From positions 7,063,261-7,127,260 of the forward strand of contig SMSO01000031.1 in the NCBI GenBank assembly GCA_004764695.1: 64,000 bases of DNA, in the 5' to 3' direction. Shown here piece after piece: positions 1 to 12,727 of this stretch (within the stretch, counting starts at the first letter, position 1; each line of letters starts with the position of its first letter). A program made the translations under genes and the position numbers. The stretch is from Schizochytrium sp. TIO01. Lineage: Eukaryota > Sar > Bigyra > Thraustochytrida > Thraustochytriidae. The notes beneath the pieces are model-generated. The model made no database searches. It worked only from the letters and a program-made list of their open reading frames with translations, and was not told the origin of the DNA.

Positions 1-1811
1 AGCTCGGCGCCATTGCAAACAAGATCATATGCCTGGGCATACACGCTAAGCATCTCATCCTGAGATGGACCGTCATCTGCAGAATAGCAACTATAGGAAC
101 GGACAAGATCAATGTGTTCAGGCTTTGGCATAGTGAAAGGGTGATGCATACTACGCAGCCCTCCATCCTCAGCAAGTTCAAACATGGGGAACTCGCGGAC
201 CCAGAAAACGTCTAGCGGGGACTGCTGGCTAGCGCGAAGACGCTCCCCTGTAGCATCACCAACGGCCAAGCGCATGCGACCCATCACTTCGCAGAGCGCA
301 TCACGTCCAAGACGCGGAGCTAGACCGTCTCCTTGGCACACGCCGAGAACGATTGCCTCGCCAGGTTGGGCGCCGATTGTTGCCAGTAACTCCGACTTCT
401 CATCTTCACTCAGCTTAGCGAGCATAGGAAGCACCTTTTCATTTGGCGAAGCGTTCAGACGCATTGACTCCCATTCGGCAGATGCTGCACTCTTCGAAGA
501 TGTGCGAATCAATGCAAGGCAAGATGGAGCATTTGCTGGTGCATCGGCAAGGCACTGTGCTGCAAGCGCCTCCCAAATCTTGCGACTAGGCTGCCAGTTG
601 GACGCTACAGACGCAGGCACACGAAACGCGCGGGCATGTACACCACGGTTAAAACGTGAAAAACCTTGAGCTGACACCATCTCCATTCCAAATCGGGTGT
701 CCGGCTTGTCTGAGCCAAATCGCAGCATGACTTCATCGAAAGTCATGCTTTGCAAGGGCCAGGACACATTGTTCAGGGCTCGCAAAGGGGCTGGAATGTA
801 GGTTTCCTCCCATGCCTCGTTTTCGCTAGGAGAGGCGCCTAGAGGGGGGGTTTCTTCGATATTGCGGGCAAACTCCTTTGCCTGGCGAAGGGCACTTGCT
901 GCGGCACGGCCAAGCACCGTTTCGATCACTCTGTGTATGTCTTTACTCGTGACAAAACTCATTTCTAAATCAAGCTGCGTGAATTCAGGCTGGCGGTCTG
1001 CGCGGCCATCTTCGTCGCGAAAGCAGCGCGCTACTTGAAAGTAGCGCTCAACGCCACCCGCCATTAGGAGTTGTTTGTACTGCTGTGGACTTTGAGGAAG
1101 GGCATAACAAGATCCAGGCTCGCCATTTCGGGTCGGCACAAGAAACTCTCGTGCACCCTCTGGAGTAGATTTGAAAAGCATCGGCGTCTCGACCTCAACA
1201 AAGTCGAGCGGAGCCTCTATGAGAGCAGATCTTGCTGCGTGCAGAAGGGCCGAGCGCACACGTAAGTTACGCTGCATTTCTGCTCCGCGCAGGTCAAGAT
1301 GCCGGGCACGCAGACGGACCTGCTGGCTAGCGACTCCAGATTCTTTCTTGCCAGATTTGGAATTCTTCGAGTTCTTTTTGCTGTTGTTATTGTTGGGGTC
1401 AGAGGTTACAGCAATTGCAGCCGCACGAGGACGGAGTCTCCTCTCTACAGGGATTGGCGCAGGCTGAGACGGCCTGTTAAGCACTTCAATTTCGTCCACA
1501 TGCATTTCTACAACGCCAGTCTTCATACGATCATTCACCATTTCCTCAGGCCGAGGCAAAATAGTGCCGCACACTCGAACAACAGTCTCCTCGTGCAAAT
1601 CCTGTGCAATGCCAAGAGCTGGAGAGGATTCGTCACATTTCAACTGCACACTGCCCTTTGCATCTCGCAAATTCATGAACAGCAAAGGTCCATATCTACG
1701 AGAAGATTGCACCCATCCTTGGGCCTCCACGCGAACCCCGACAAGTTTATCACCAATTTCTCCGCAAGCAACTCGTCGAGCTGCCTCGTAAAGCACTCTT
1801 GAACGCCGCAT
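1..1811 (-). CDS. Aspartyl-tRNA synthetase, bacterial/mitochondrial type (5' part; runs off the left edge)
   Basis: Charges tRNA-Asp with aspartate. The reverse strand is open from an ATG at 1811 to the window edge (603 full codons), with an in-frame TAG 33 bases upstream that fixes the start. An OB-fold anticodon-binding region lies at about residues 28-110 (VRVEAQGWVQSSRRYGPL). The class II motif 2 block follows at about 254-285 (RYFQVARCFRDEDGRADRQ, then PEFTQLDLEM). The visible end (FWVREFPMFE, HHPFTMPKPEH, AYDLVCNGAE) stops just before the expected GGGSIR of motif 3, so roughly 100 residues are missing beyond the edge. These signatures belong to the bacterial/mitochondrial AspRS (AspS/DARS2) and not to the cytosolic form. 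The Arg-rich N-terminus (MRRSRVLYEAARRVA) fits a mitochondrial presequence, by inference. An Asn/Lys/Ser-rich insertion sits between the anticodon and catalytic domains (bases about 1330-1420). Confidence 0.93.
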   Translation of the reverse strand, partial: MRRSRVLYEAARRVACGEIGDKLVGVRVEAQGWVQSSRRYGPLLFMNLRDAKGSVQLKCDESSPALGIAQDLHEETVVRVCGTILPRPEEMVNDRMKTGVVEMHVDEIEVLNRPSQPAPIPVERRLRPRAAAIAVTSDPNNNNSKKNSKNSKSGKKESGVASQQVRLRARHLDLRGAEMQRNLRVRSALLHAARSALIEAPLDFVEVETPMLFKSTPEGAREFLVPTRNGEPGSCYALPQSPQQYKQLLMAGGVERYFQVARCFRDEDGRADRQPEFTQLDLEMSFVTSKDIHRVIETVLGRAAASALRQAKEFARNIEETPPLGASPSENEAWEETYIPAPLRALNNVSWPLQSMTFDEVMLRFGSDKPDTRFGMEMVSAQGFSRFNRGVHARAFRVPASVASNWQPSRKIWEALAAQCLADAPANAPSCLALIRTSSKSAASAEWESMRLNASPNEKVLPMLAKLSEDEKSELLATIGAQPGEAIVLGVCQGDGLAPRLGRDALCEVMGRMRLAVGDATGERLRASQQSPLDVFWVREFPMFELAEDGGLRSMHHPFTMPKPEHIDLVRSYSCYSADDGPSQDEMLSVYAQAYDLVCNGAE

Positions 1812-4800
1812 GGCGACTTGGTTTTGATTGGCCTTCTTTGTCTACTGCTGCTTCTCAGTCAACCAAAACACAAGACAACAAAAATCAGGCAATAGGACAA
1901 CAGCTTTATCCTAAAGAGCAAGAGAATCTTCTCGCGACGCAGCGGTCACTCAAGATTTCGACTTGAACGATGCTCGTCTTGGGTGCAAACCAAACTCAGC
2001 GCTATCTGCTACCCTGCTCCTCGCAGTGATCGCTGCTTTGGCGCAACGCATTTTGCTAAACTTTCAAAAGAACGAAAAGAACGGAACACTGGAATATATG
2101 ATTGTGGCCTCTAAACCCCAACGTCATTTTGGAGCTACAAATCTAAATGCCTTTATGTTTTCGTTATTGGGTTTGAGCGATATGAATTTCGGAATAGAGA
2201 TATATTTTGTAATGTTTAAAGTGGAGCAGATCAGCAATAAAAAGAGATTACGGTGTTAAACAAGGAAAAAGTAGAAGACAACCTTTGCCAAATTATGGAA
2301 TTTACTGTAGACACAAAGCATATTTTAACAAAATAGACACCTGAATCAAAGCATTGCCAATAAGCGGAGCACTTTTTATGATAGCACTTTGCAAGGCTAG
2401 GTAGTGTTTTAGAAGGGTATTCGAAAGAGGATATCTTTGATAAATATATTTCGAAGCTTCAGTCTAATTCTGTTTCGAAAGAACCAAGAAGTTTCAAAAC
2501 GTTCTTTCTTATTATGTGGTGGTGTTTAAAATGGTATCTTTGTGATTGTACAATTGTTTTGGATTAGTCTTTGTTGCTACCTAGGTGGGATGTTTCGAGT
2601 CATTCAGCATATAGACAACACTGTAGTTTGGGTGCAGCAAAAACTGTTTAGATAAAACGTTAGGTAACTTCTTCGGGAGTCACCTGGAATTACTGCGTTC
2701 TTATTTTTTCAGCTACCTTGGTATTCCGGATACAGTCTTATAATTAACACGAAATTGTAAAATTTTCAAATTACAGTAAAATGTCTGCTACTTGTAATGT
2801 CAAAACTGGCAACCTTGTTTGCTTTTTTGCGCGAATTGCATACATTGCTTAATATTGCAAAGTGCAGCTAAAAGAAGAGAAAATATCCCAACCTTCCTTG
2901 TCTTTAAAGAATCCTGAGCTGTCCGTAAGGCATGAATGGTTACAAAGTCGATTGAAGCGTTTTAAAGAGTATTCCCACGAGCCTGCGTTAAGAAGTTATC
3001 CTAACTTTATAATCTATTCAAGAGTTAGAGAGCATTCAAGGAAGCACGAGAGCTCACTCTTGATTGCTACAGAAAAAGTTGTAGCACCCTCATGGCTACT
3101 TAATCTCAGTTAGTAAATTTTCGTATTTTTGGACTCTTTCGCGGTTTCTTCCAAGAAAAATCAGGTGTAGTACCTAGAACTTAGGTATTGTAGATACTTC
3201 TACTAAATCAATTCTCTGTTAGTTCTTATTTTTATAATCTTGGCTGATAACTTGGTTGAGATAGTTCACCTATAACACTTCATTTTTATTTTATTTCTTA
3301 TTGTTATATAGGTAGATTGGTAACCTCCTGCATGCTCTTCGCTGATTCAACCTCAATTAGGTCACTGCCTATGTCAGCTGGACTTTTCTCCCTGATGTTC
3401 AGCTTGGGTCTACTTTGCTGGCGGTGATCCTAGTAAACTAGATATATAACATGTAGGTGGAGTTATAGGAAGATACAGTCTGAGGATTATCCCCAGCAGA
3501 GATTGATGACGAGATGGCAAGGTGTTAGTTATTGACGTTTAGGGAAATTCTCTATTAGTCAATTATAGAGAATCAGTTTGAGAGAACAAAAATATACTTA
3601 GATATAAACACTATGTTATATTAGCATTAGCATCAACATGAGCAGTATTGATTATTCATGTCTGATAGAAATTGTATTATTACGAGGTTCTGCGTACTGT
3701 TGCGTTAGAGGCTTTACTACATCATTGCCAACAATGAGTAAGATGCGAATCTTGATCTGAGTATCTTCAAAAGTGAGTGCTCTGTATCGCTAAAAATGAT
3801 CATAAATTGATAGGTACTTGCTAGCGAATTTAACGTTGAAGAGATAGCTTCTTAAATTTAGTGTAGCATAGGACACAATTTTGGATTGCCCAAAAATTTG
3901 TGTTTTTAAGAAAGACTTTAAATCGAATCCTCAAATAATTCATACAAAAATTGTGCAGGTGCTTCTGTAAGAAAATTTGTTCCATGAAGACTGTAGTCGA
4001 GTTCTCTGGTGGGAACTTAATGTCGCATGCATATAGTACTCAAAAGGGAGTGGTGGAAGAACGTTTCTATTTCAAAATTCAATTTGAAGTTGCGTTGTGG
4101 CACTTCACTCCAGCTAAAGGACAACTTAAAATTTTAGTTCGGTCATACCCTCGATTAAGTGCCAATGCTCTGTACCATTGTATGGAGTAGGAAAGAATTG
4201 AAAGTCCATTTAGTTATTAAAAAAACAAGCAAAAAAGCAGCCGTTAGGAGTGTTCAAAATTAAGGCGCGATTTCTATAGGTCATCACTTTGATGCGAATT
4301 AAAATCACTCGGTATTCTTATATGCACAAGACTTTTGCTCCTCTGGACGTTTTTCAGGAACTATGATGAAACATGGATGTCAAAACGTTGACAACGGTGT
4401 TGGAGATTAACGTTTTAATTTTGATACAGGTGCGTGTAATGTGTGGTGCAGAACGTCGGGATGCCACGATTCTAGAAGCATCTGAGCTTCGGTGTGCGTA
4501 TGACTTATACAGCATGATTGTTCTGATTTAAAATATAAGGAATGACTGGTTACCACTTCTGTCATGGTTCGCCGTTATGCCTTTCTGTTCTTTTACAATT
4601 CTAAATTATTCGTTTGTGGAGGGTGTTTCCATTCAAGCACTTTGAGGCGGTCATCTGAGGTAGCTGCACCTGAAAAAGGCCGTCTCACGAGCATTCAGCT
4701 CTTCTCATATTCACCATGATGTCACTCAGAGTGCTCTGTAGACACTCCTCGTTACAAAATTTCGCAATATCTCTTCTACTGCCCTGAGAATGATAAATGA

Positions 4801-7231
4801 TAATTTTCTCGTGAAGTTTTACACCAAAGCCCCCCGAGGAGCTGCAACAATTGCCGTAGCCTTCCCTTTCCTGGGCTCCTAGATAAAGGCACCGCCTGTT
4901 TGGCAATGCGTCTCGCATGTATACTACAAGCCTCTGATGAAGACAACTTGAGGAGTTGATGTCTTCAAGCCAGCGTGCTGTTTAGCTCAGAATAAGGTTT
5001 CGTCAGACCTGTCATCGAACATACTAGAGAAGAACAAACAAAAAAGACACATTCTCGACGCTGAGCGCCGTGAATCTCCTAACGATTGGACCTGCCTGCC
5101 TAGAACCTTGACAAGTGTGCTCACATTTCAAGACAGACAGACTCGCATCATCATCTAAAAGGTAGACCGCCTACCTACAGATAGATGTTCATTATCAACC
5201 CATGTAGGTCATGAATGGATCCCATGGGAACTTCCTCGCTTTTGAAGACCAAGCACTGTTGCTTGTCGGGATCGCTAGCTCGCTCTGCATAACAGTCAAT
5301 CGGACGAGGCTACGAAGGGACCACTGGTTTCCAATGAGAGAAAACACTCTGAACGAGAGCAGAAAAACACAGCTAGCACTCACATAAGCGATATGCTAAC
5401 CAGAGTAGCTTCAGGTGCTGTGAACTTGCAGCCATGCTTGTGCGAAGGCGTGGCATTGACGCTAGCCTCAGCGGAGATTCTGGTGGCTAAGGGAGTGGAG
5501 AGTGACGAGCCGTGCAGATTTTAAGGGAGCAGCAGCATAGGAAATGAAGGACAGTCTAGATTCGCCCACTCTCCTGGAATCTCCCTTCTTCTTCATCTCT
5601 TCCTTGTCCTCTGCAAGTAACACAATAGACAGACTTCCTTTGCATATTTTATTTTCTATAAGGTTATTTATTATTTTGAAAATTTGTAAAATTGTAAAGA
5701 GCTTTAAAGAGCTTTGACATTTTAGTTTTGGGGTAAATAAAGGAACAGACTTTCGACAAAAGAAAACATTTTCACGTGGTGGCTTATTCGGCGCTGTCAC
5801 TTTAGACGAAGGTGAGGGAATGGACCGTTTATGGTAAACTGATTGGTGTCGGCCGTTGGACCTTGCCAGCAATGCAAGGTGACCTGACTTTGGGGTAGCC
5901 TATTCTTGCGATAGCAATAAAAGAATGTTAAACGTACTTTTCTTCTGCTTTTCCCTTTTTTGGGGGTCTGTCTGGCTCTTGATGTTAAGGTTGATTAAGG
6001 AAATGTTACTATTATTTTTGAAAAGGTTTTTAATAATAATAGTAATAATAAACTATTAAAAAAACTGGTGGGCTGGGTATGCCATCCAGTAAGTTGACAG
6101 GATCTTGACTGGTGATTTATTTGGGCCAAGAAAGGCAACTTTGGCAGGAAAGGGCAAATGTTTACGATAAACCTTGTTAGATGAATTGTTATGGTAGAAC
6201 TCAGAACTTTAGGATTCATCCATCTCTCTGGAGGGTTGCGTGCGACTCCTCGTTTAAGTTCCTTGGCGTCCAACTCGTCGCTCACATAAGTAGGTACCCA
6301 TAATTTGTGGATGCATGAGGATTCTATGATCCCTATTCACGGCAGTGGTCCAGTTCTATTTGATTACTTATCATGGAGCCATCACTGACATAATAGTAAA
6401 ATGATTTGTCAAAGCCTGCATGGAGCAATTCTTACGATAAAAGCTGGACATCTCTACGACCATAATTTGGAAAAGCGTGACCTTCACTTTGGTTATAATA
6501 AAAGCAGCATTGTCCTTATCAGATTCATTGTGCAACCGTGTACTTCTCGACAATTTTGCACTCGATTTCCACGTTCCTGTCAAATTCCCACTTCGCTGAG
6601 GCACCGTCCCAGTAACACAGGAGCATCAATGGGAATTAAAGGCCATGCAAGAGCAATCGCGCAGAGAACCTCCGTATTAGCTAGCGTGACTATTGCTCAG
6701 ACTTCTGCCCGCTAAGCCGAACCGTCATTGTCATTTGAGCAGTACGTAATAGATGAGCTTTCTGCTGTTTGTTTCTTTGGCCAGACTTCAAGAATGCGGA
6801 TTCCCTAAAACAAAAGAGTGTGAACCGCACGAGCGATGGCACGTGAGTTTCTATTTTGCCGTGAACGAAGGCACAAGTTGCCTGACATACGGGGCCTTTT
6901 TAACAATCAACGTTTAAGTTTTTTGAGAAGGTTACATCGCTCACCAACTACTATACCTGTGTCTGCCTACCATTGAGTGATGCATCCTTCTCTTTCTAAT
7001 TGTGCTGGTACTGTAGGCATCGGGTGTTGAGCATCTAGCCTCACGGACTGCATGCCCAGCTCTCTCTGCTTTATTTTATTGATGTATACAAGCTTTTTCC
7101 CCTGAAAACAAAACTTTTAAAAACTATAACCTAGTAGTATTCTACTTCCTATTGCATAATGTTTTAAATTAAAACTTTTCTGACCAACCTATATAACTTT
7201 CTTTAGCGATATATCATGTTTTCTTCAAGGC

Positions 7232-7279
7232 AAAAAAATAAAATAAAAAATAAAAAATAAAAAAATATATATATATATA
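7232..7279. repeat. A-rich and (TA)n low-complexity tract
   Basis: Runs of AAAAAT/AAAATA words end in about eight TA units. Confidence 0.85.
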
Positions 7280-7287
7280 CTAGGTGT

Positions 7288-7310
7288 GACCTACCTTGTA
7301 TAGGTAGGTC
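7288..7310. repeat. Inverted repeat, 8-bp perfect stem
   Basis: GACCTACC and GGTAGGTC flank a 7-base loop (TTGTATA), directly after the (TA)n tract. It could form a hairpin; its function is unknown. Confidence 0.7.
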
Positions 7311-10071
7311 GTACGTAGAGTAAGTTTAATTCTGGAAAATTAAAATATAAAATAAAAACGTTTTAGACCATCATAGTCTTGTTTTGTCATAGATCATCCC
7401 TTAAGTCTTCTCTTTGGAATTCTGAAGGAATGTCAATTAACTGCTAACCTTGCACGAAATGTGTGAAAAGTCAGATGCATAAACCTTCAGGAGTCTCCGG
7501 AAAATTCATACCGGTGGACGGTCCTCATCACGAGCAATGAGGCATGCAGCAAAGTGCTACATCTCCAACTGATGTGTTTCCCTTGTCCAACGCTTTCTCG
7601 GCACATGGGGCCTTCGGAAATTTCGGCAAGGCCACGAGACCTCACGTGGGTCGCGAATCTAGAGCTTTGTGTTGTGGCTACCTTGCTTGTTTTCATCACT
7701 AATTTCTCTCATTCCTGATACTTGGAATTAGAAAGTTAAATGAAATCAGCGACACAGAACAGGTGACAAGCTCACATCTCACCATTGTAACCTAACAGTA
7801 TGAGGAGTGAATTTGCGCTTCGTAATTTAAGATGCGTATTGAACCTTTGTAAGAGTGGATAGCTCACATTCGGTTTTGTCATTTTTAATTTTCTACTGTT
7901 ATTCTGTTATTTGTACCTCGTTTCCATTGCTTTCTTTCAAAAAAGAAAAGAAAGGTCATGGAATATCTCAATTTCATATCTTCTGGGCTTCGTACCAAGA
8001 GAAACTCATAATGTATTATTGGTTGAGTTTTGCAGACGTATGTATTGTGCCTATGACAGTGAGCGCAGGCTGTAGTAATAAATACAACCCATACAACTTA
8101 TTGAAGGTGATGTATTTTCTGTTACTGACCAACCAGTGAATCGATGCAGCAATCAATCAATTAACTACCCAGTTATATTCATTCAACTGGCCGTGGAGGT
8201 TCGTATCCGTGCCTCCGTTTGAAGTATGAGGGAAGTTGCAGTGTAGCACTACCAAAGTCAGCGGTGTCTCGGCAGTGAGCAGTTCGCTAGAATGTCCAAA
8301 GTCGAAGGGATGGGATGACCCTATCGGTCTTGCGAGCAAAGGTTCAGGCAAACTCACGGCAGGATTTGTCATGAACGGTGTTGAATTTTCCTCCATTTTT
8401 CTCGTATTGCAAACGTGGCAGTCGTCCGTTTTCATGATGACTGTAGTCTGCAGAGGGACGAGATAGACCAGGCTGTTATGGTACCGCTCGAGATCTGCAG
8501 CAACAAAATATACCAGGATGCAGCAGATAGCTTGGTCTTCTTTTTCAATTCTCACTCGCTACGAGAATTCCACATGTTTTTCTTCATGCTTCGTGCCTCT
8601 ACCTGCTCAGTACATTCTGTGAATCTGGATGAGTTTTTTTAACTTGGAGAACCACTCACCTCCTTGCTATTTGAAAGGCTAAAAGCTTCTGGTACCTAAA
8701 TTTCTGATCAATCATCTTCTTTTAAAAATTAAAATTAACATTTAAAAATACTAACAATGCACTATTGGCTTTCTTTCTTGGCGTCGAGAGTTGCGATAGC
8801 TATGACGACAACACGACCCAACTTCAACCAGGGAGTCGAGAATCGAGGCAAAAATGACGACAGCGCTATCCAACGTCAAGATGAGGTCAACCTTAAGCTG
8901 CGTTCTACTGTGCTTCGAGCTCGGTAGATACCTGGTAGCAGATGTTGGCAAACAGGCAGCGAAGAGTGACGAATGGAAACTTTTCTTGGAGAAGAATCGA
9001 CAGCAGCAAAGCCAGCCAACTTGAACATAACAAGTGCCTAGGCACTACCTTAATTAATACAAAAATTAAAATAATAGAGTTGCCGAGAAGAGGACAGCGT
9101 GAACGCCGCCGGGGACCGCCTGTTTGCTACTGAGGCTTTTGTTGAAATCTCGACTCGGAGCTGGCCGGCGTGTCGGATTGATTGGTTAAGCAGCTGTTTG
9201 TTCTATTAATAGAGGAAAACAATGCGGCAGATCTGTTGAGGGAATACCAGCTGGACCCAGTCTAACGCGTTCATTCACCACAACTGAAGCTTGTTCTCTT
9301 CTTTTCTCTGAAAGCGTTTCTTTCCAAAATGAGAATCAGGCTGGTTATACTATACTATGGTTTTAGATTTTTCGCTTTCTTTCAGAATATGTAATCCTTT
9401 GCTCAACCGTGGCATACGAGATGTCTCACTTTCAGATATCGCTTGTTTTCACTATTGCCGCTTTGCTCTTCGTGCATTCCTTTCCTGCATACAGCCATTG
9501 TGTTCTTGAAACTTGAACTTCTACAAAGGATGAATCATTTATAATAACTGCCAGATTAAAGGAAACGGGCCATTCTTGTGAATGCAGTATTCACCCCCCA
9601 AGAGTGTCATGCCACCCTGGGTGTTGTCGTTCGCCTGAATCTGATCTCGCTTCTGACCTGTGTAGATTTCAAGCTGCTCGATCGCCGGCCGGGCCTTATT
9701 CGCAAGCCTGACCCGGTCTCGAGGGCTTGACGTCAATCTCAACGGACCAAAGGTAAGGATCCTCCTGCTTTTCCACCAAATAAATAAATGTCTTGTCATT
9801 TCTTTCAGGAAAACCACTTTCATGTGATAAAATAGCAAATAAGAAAACTTGTAGTTCATGAAATGATCATGTCTCACAATGACGTACAATTACGTGTACT
9901 AATGATAGTTGCAGTTTCGTGAAGGCATCCCTGGGAGCTCGAATATGTGAAACCTGGTGTATCAGAGCAAAACATCGCCGATGCCAGAATATTTTTTTTT
10001 ATAGTTCTCATGTTGAAAGATGCTAGTTTCATAATTGAATCTTCAAGTTATCAATCAATCTAACAATTTCC

Positions 10072-10094
10072 TTTTTTTTTTTTTTTTTTTTTTT
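10072..10094. repeat. Poly-T run (23 T)
   Basis: Uninterrupted run of T. Read on the minus strand it is a poly-A run, but there is no retroposon ORF next to it. Confidence 0.9.
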
Positions 10095-10438
10095 CCCAAA
10101 ATATTTTATAAAAGAATAAAAGAATAAAATGTAATATTCACCACTGCAGGTCGAGAAGTAATATATTTCTGAATAAATCCAACCTGCAATGCCACGTTTG
10201 CAATAAATGCGCAGCAAACCCGTTGCAAATTATTATGCAATAGTACTCTATCTCGGCAGCAGTTGCAGACGGAATCTTCTCGTCCCTTTCCCTCGCTGCT
10301 CTTCCATTGAGGTCTTCCCTTTTCTAAAATGAGTGTACCTACGTACATACTTTCGCTTCTTCTCTGTCACCCCTTCGTAGTTTCATGCAAAACGCAGCAG
10401 GTACTGATACTTCGGTAGCATTGGCACCCTTCTTCAAG

Positions 10439-10462
10439 TTTGTTTGTTTGTTTGTTTGTTTG
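10439..10462. repeat. (TGTT)n microsatellite
   Basis: About six tandem TTTG units. Confidence 0.9.
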
Positions 10463-11218
10463 GCTGGCAAGGTGACAACATGAAGTAAATTAAGTTATTT
10501 TGGTCTCTATTCTCGCTTTGCATGCAAAGTAGTGCCCTTGGAGTGCGCGTAGATGTGGTGCTTCTTCGATTCGTGAGTTGCTGTTGTGCAAGATTCATTT
10601 AGCCTCCGTCGATGATGGCAGTTTTACCAGCGACTGCGAAGTCGCTGAGACCGTCTTCACATCAACATCGATGTGCTCTGAAAGATGGCACTAAAAGCTT
10701 TTTGGTGCCACAGGGCTAAATAAAGAAGAGATACCAGCGATGAGATGAAAAGATGAAGGTACCACCTACCTTCGGTGGTTATTGATGGCCGTTCTCTGCA
10801 GAGATCGAGAACCGCGGTAGTAGAAGCAGTACTAGAACGAGAGCGAGGCAAAGCAGAGAGAACCGAAGGTCAATTGACTACAATTCCCAATTCTCACCAC
10901 GCTCATGTTTTGTGAAGCAACTTCTTCTAATGATTCTTTCTTAAAGCTATATCATATCCACTGTCTGTCTTTAGTTCATTATATACATAAGATATCTAAC
11001 AATACTACTGAGTAAAGAAATAAACACATCTGCTTATATAAAATCAACGAAAACTGCATTCAAGTAGTAAGTACTCCATGTACTACTGAGAAATGATAAG
11101 CTTATAAGCTATCATTGTTTTCTTTCTTTCTTTTCCTTTGTATGCCCCTCGCTAGTTAGGAGCTAATAAGTACAAGCGATAAATAAAAAAATAGAAAAAA
11201 TAAAAAAATATAAATATA

Positions 11219-11241
11219 AATAATAATAATAATAATAATAA
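11219..11241. repeat. (TAA)n microsatellite
   Basis: About seven TAA units, followed by interrupted CAA-rich sequence to about 11290. Confidence 0.85.
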
Positions 11242-11398
11242 CATTAATAACAGCAACAACAACGATAGCAACAACAACAAACAATAACAACAAACTTTTT
11301 AAAAGTACTTTAATAACAAAAAATCACAACAAAGGAAGGAAGGTGGGCCGCATAGGCTATACCCTAATACCCACCGCATTTCTGCTAAGGGTGGCAGA

Positions 11399-11432
11399 CG
11401 GTCGGTCGGTCGGTCGGTCGGTCGGTCGGTCG
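11399..11432. repeat. (CGGT)n microsatellite
   Basis: About eight GTCG units, the most GC-rich tetranucleotide repeat seen here. It creates spurious (DRPT)n and (GRSV)n frames. Confidence 0.9.
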
Positions 11433-11852
11433 CCCTGGAAGGAGACCACGCCAATCGTGAATCGTGATCGATCGCTGGAATTATTCTTGCGAGAAGCCGT
11501 GAAAGCGGCGATCGGAGGCAGAGAGGTGGAGGTCCAAACAAATAGGACGGCTTTGGCGCCGCTGCAGATCAACCGCAGGCTCTGTCTGCATTGCCGCGTG
11601 TCCTCGAGCAATCTCTCTCAGCATTTCTCTTTCACCTCTACAGCCTCTACAGCATTGCATTAACATAGGTGCGTACCCACTACACAGCATAAGAAGGTTA
11701 ATGAACTATTTTTAATTTTAAAATTTATGAATCACTGATTGATTATTCAGTGGGAAGAAGCCCTACCGATACACCTATATACGCAGTAGCTTACTTATGT
11801 ATTAATTGATCTCATCTACATTCTTGTGATGTAGTCTTTTTTGAGGAATTGC

Positions 11853-11902
11853 ATTGATTGATTGATTGATTAATTGATTGATTGATTGATTGATTGATTG
11901 AT
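11853..11902. repeat. (GATT)n microsatellite with one interruption
   Basis: About twelve GATT units, broken once by a TTAATT. Confidence 0.9.
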
Positions 11903-12651
11903 CATAGGTATCATGAGCAATGGACGATGATCACTGCGACCAAAGTGGGAGAGAAACTATGAATGCCTCGAAGACCTGCCCTTTGCTCCTTTCCGAGAAA
12001 CTAAAGCGCCGGTAATTAGGTAGGTTATGTATTATGCAGTCTACCGTGAATATCGATGAGCGTCATGGCTCACTCGTTCAAGAACACACTAAGTACCTAT
12101 TACGTACAATTGGCTGACTTCGAAATATTCCAGCTCAGCTAAACTTAGAAACTCAGTTAGTAAAGTATGTTACAACTGCACTATTTAACATGTCTTCTGC
12201 TGAGTCTTTGAGCATCAATACATATATACATATATATACATTTATATATATGTTTCTTAGAAACTTTTAAAATGCTTATTTTTAATTGTAAAAAACCATA
12301 ATGAGGAAAATAAAAAAATAAAAAAATGATGACTCGGACGATGATGCGAAACATTATTTAATTTTAATAAAATGGTCTCAAATAAAATAAAAATAATAAT
12401 AGCCAGAAACAAACTATAATGAAAAGAAGATGCGATATGTTAACAGTTTATAGCGAATACCTGTAAGATAGCGCCTATCTACCAAAACGGGTTCCCTTAG
12501 TTGTAGTGAATGATGGGTGTAGTAAGGGGCAGTAGCAGTGGGCTAATCCTAATTTCGAGTGGAACACAACTCAGAACAAAGCGTGGTGTTCTGTCTGTTG
12601 GGTGGTAAAAGAACATTTGGTACAAAGAAAAGAAAGAAAGAAGAAAGGAAG

Positions 12652-12690
<39 letters not shown>

Positions 12691-12727
12691 ATAGAAAAAC
12701 AAAGAAACAAAGAAACAAAGAAACAAA
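12652..12727. repeat. (TAAA)n followed by (CAAAGAAA)n
   Basis: About ten TAAA units to 12693, then four imperfect CAAAGAAA units. On the minus strand they give a false Tyr/Leu/Phe/Ile-rich frame. Confidence 0.9.

Noticed and set aside
184-669. Plus-strand 161-codon frame
   Set aside because: Lies antisense to the AspRS gene, whose reverse-strand translation has clear class II synthetase motifs.
10072-10094. Poly-T run as the tail of a retroposon
   Set aside because: No reverse transcriptase frame, target-site duplication or element body found next to it.
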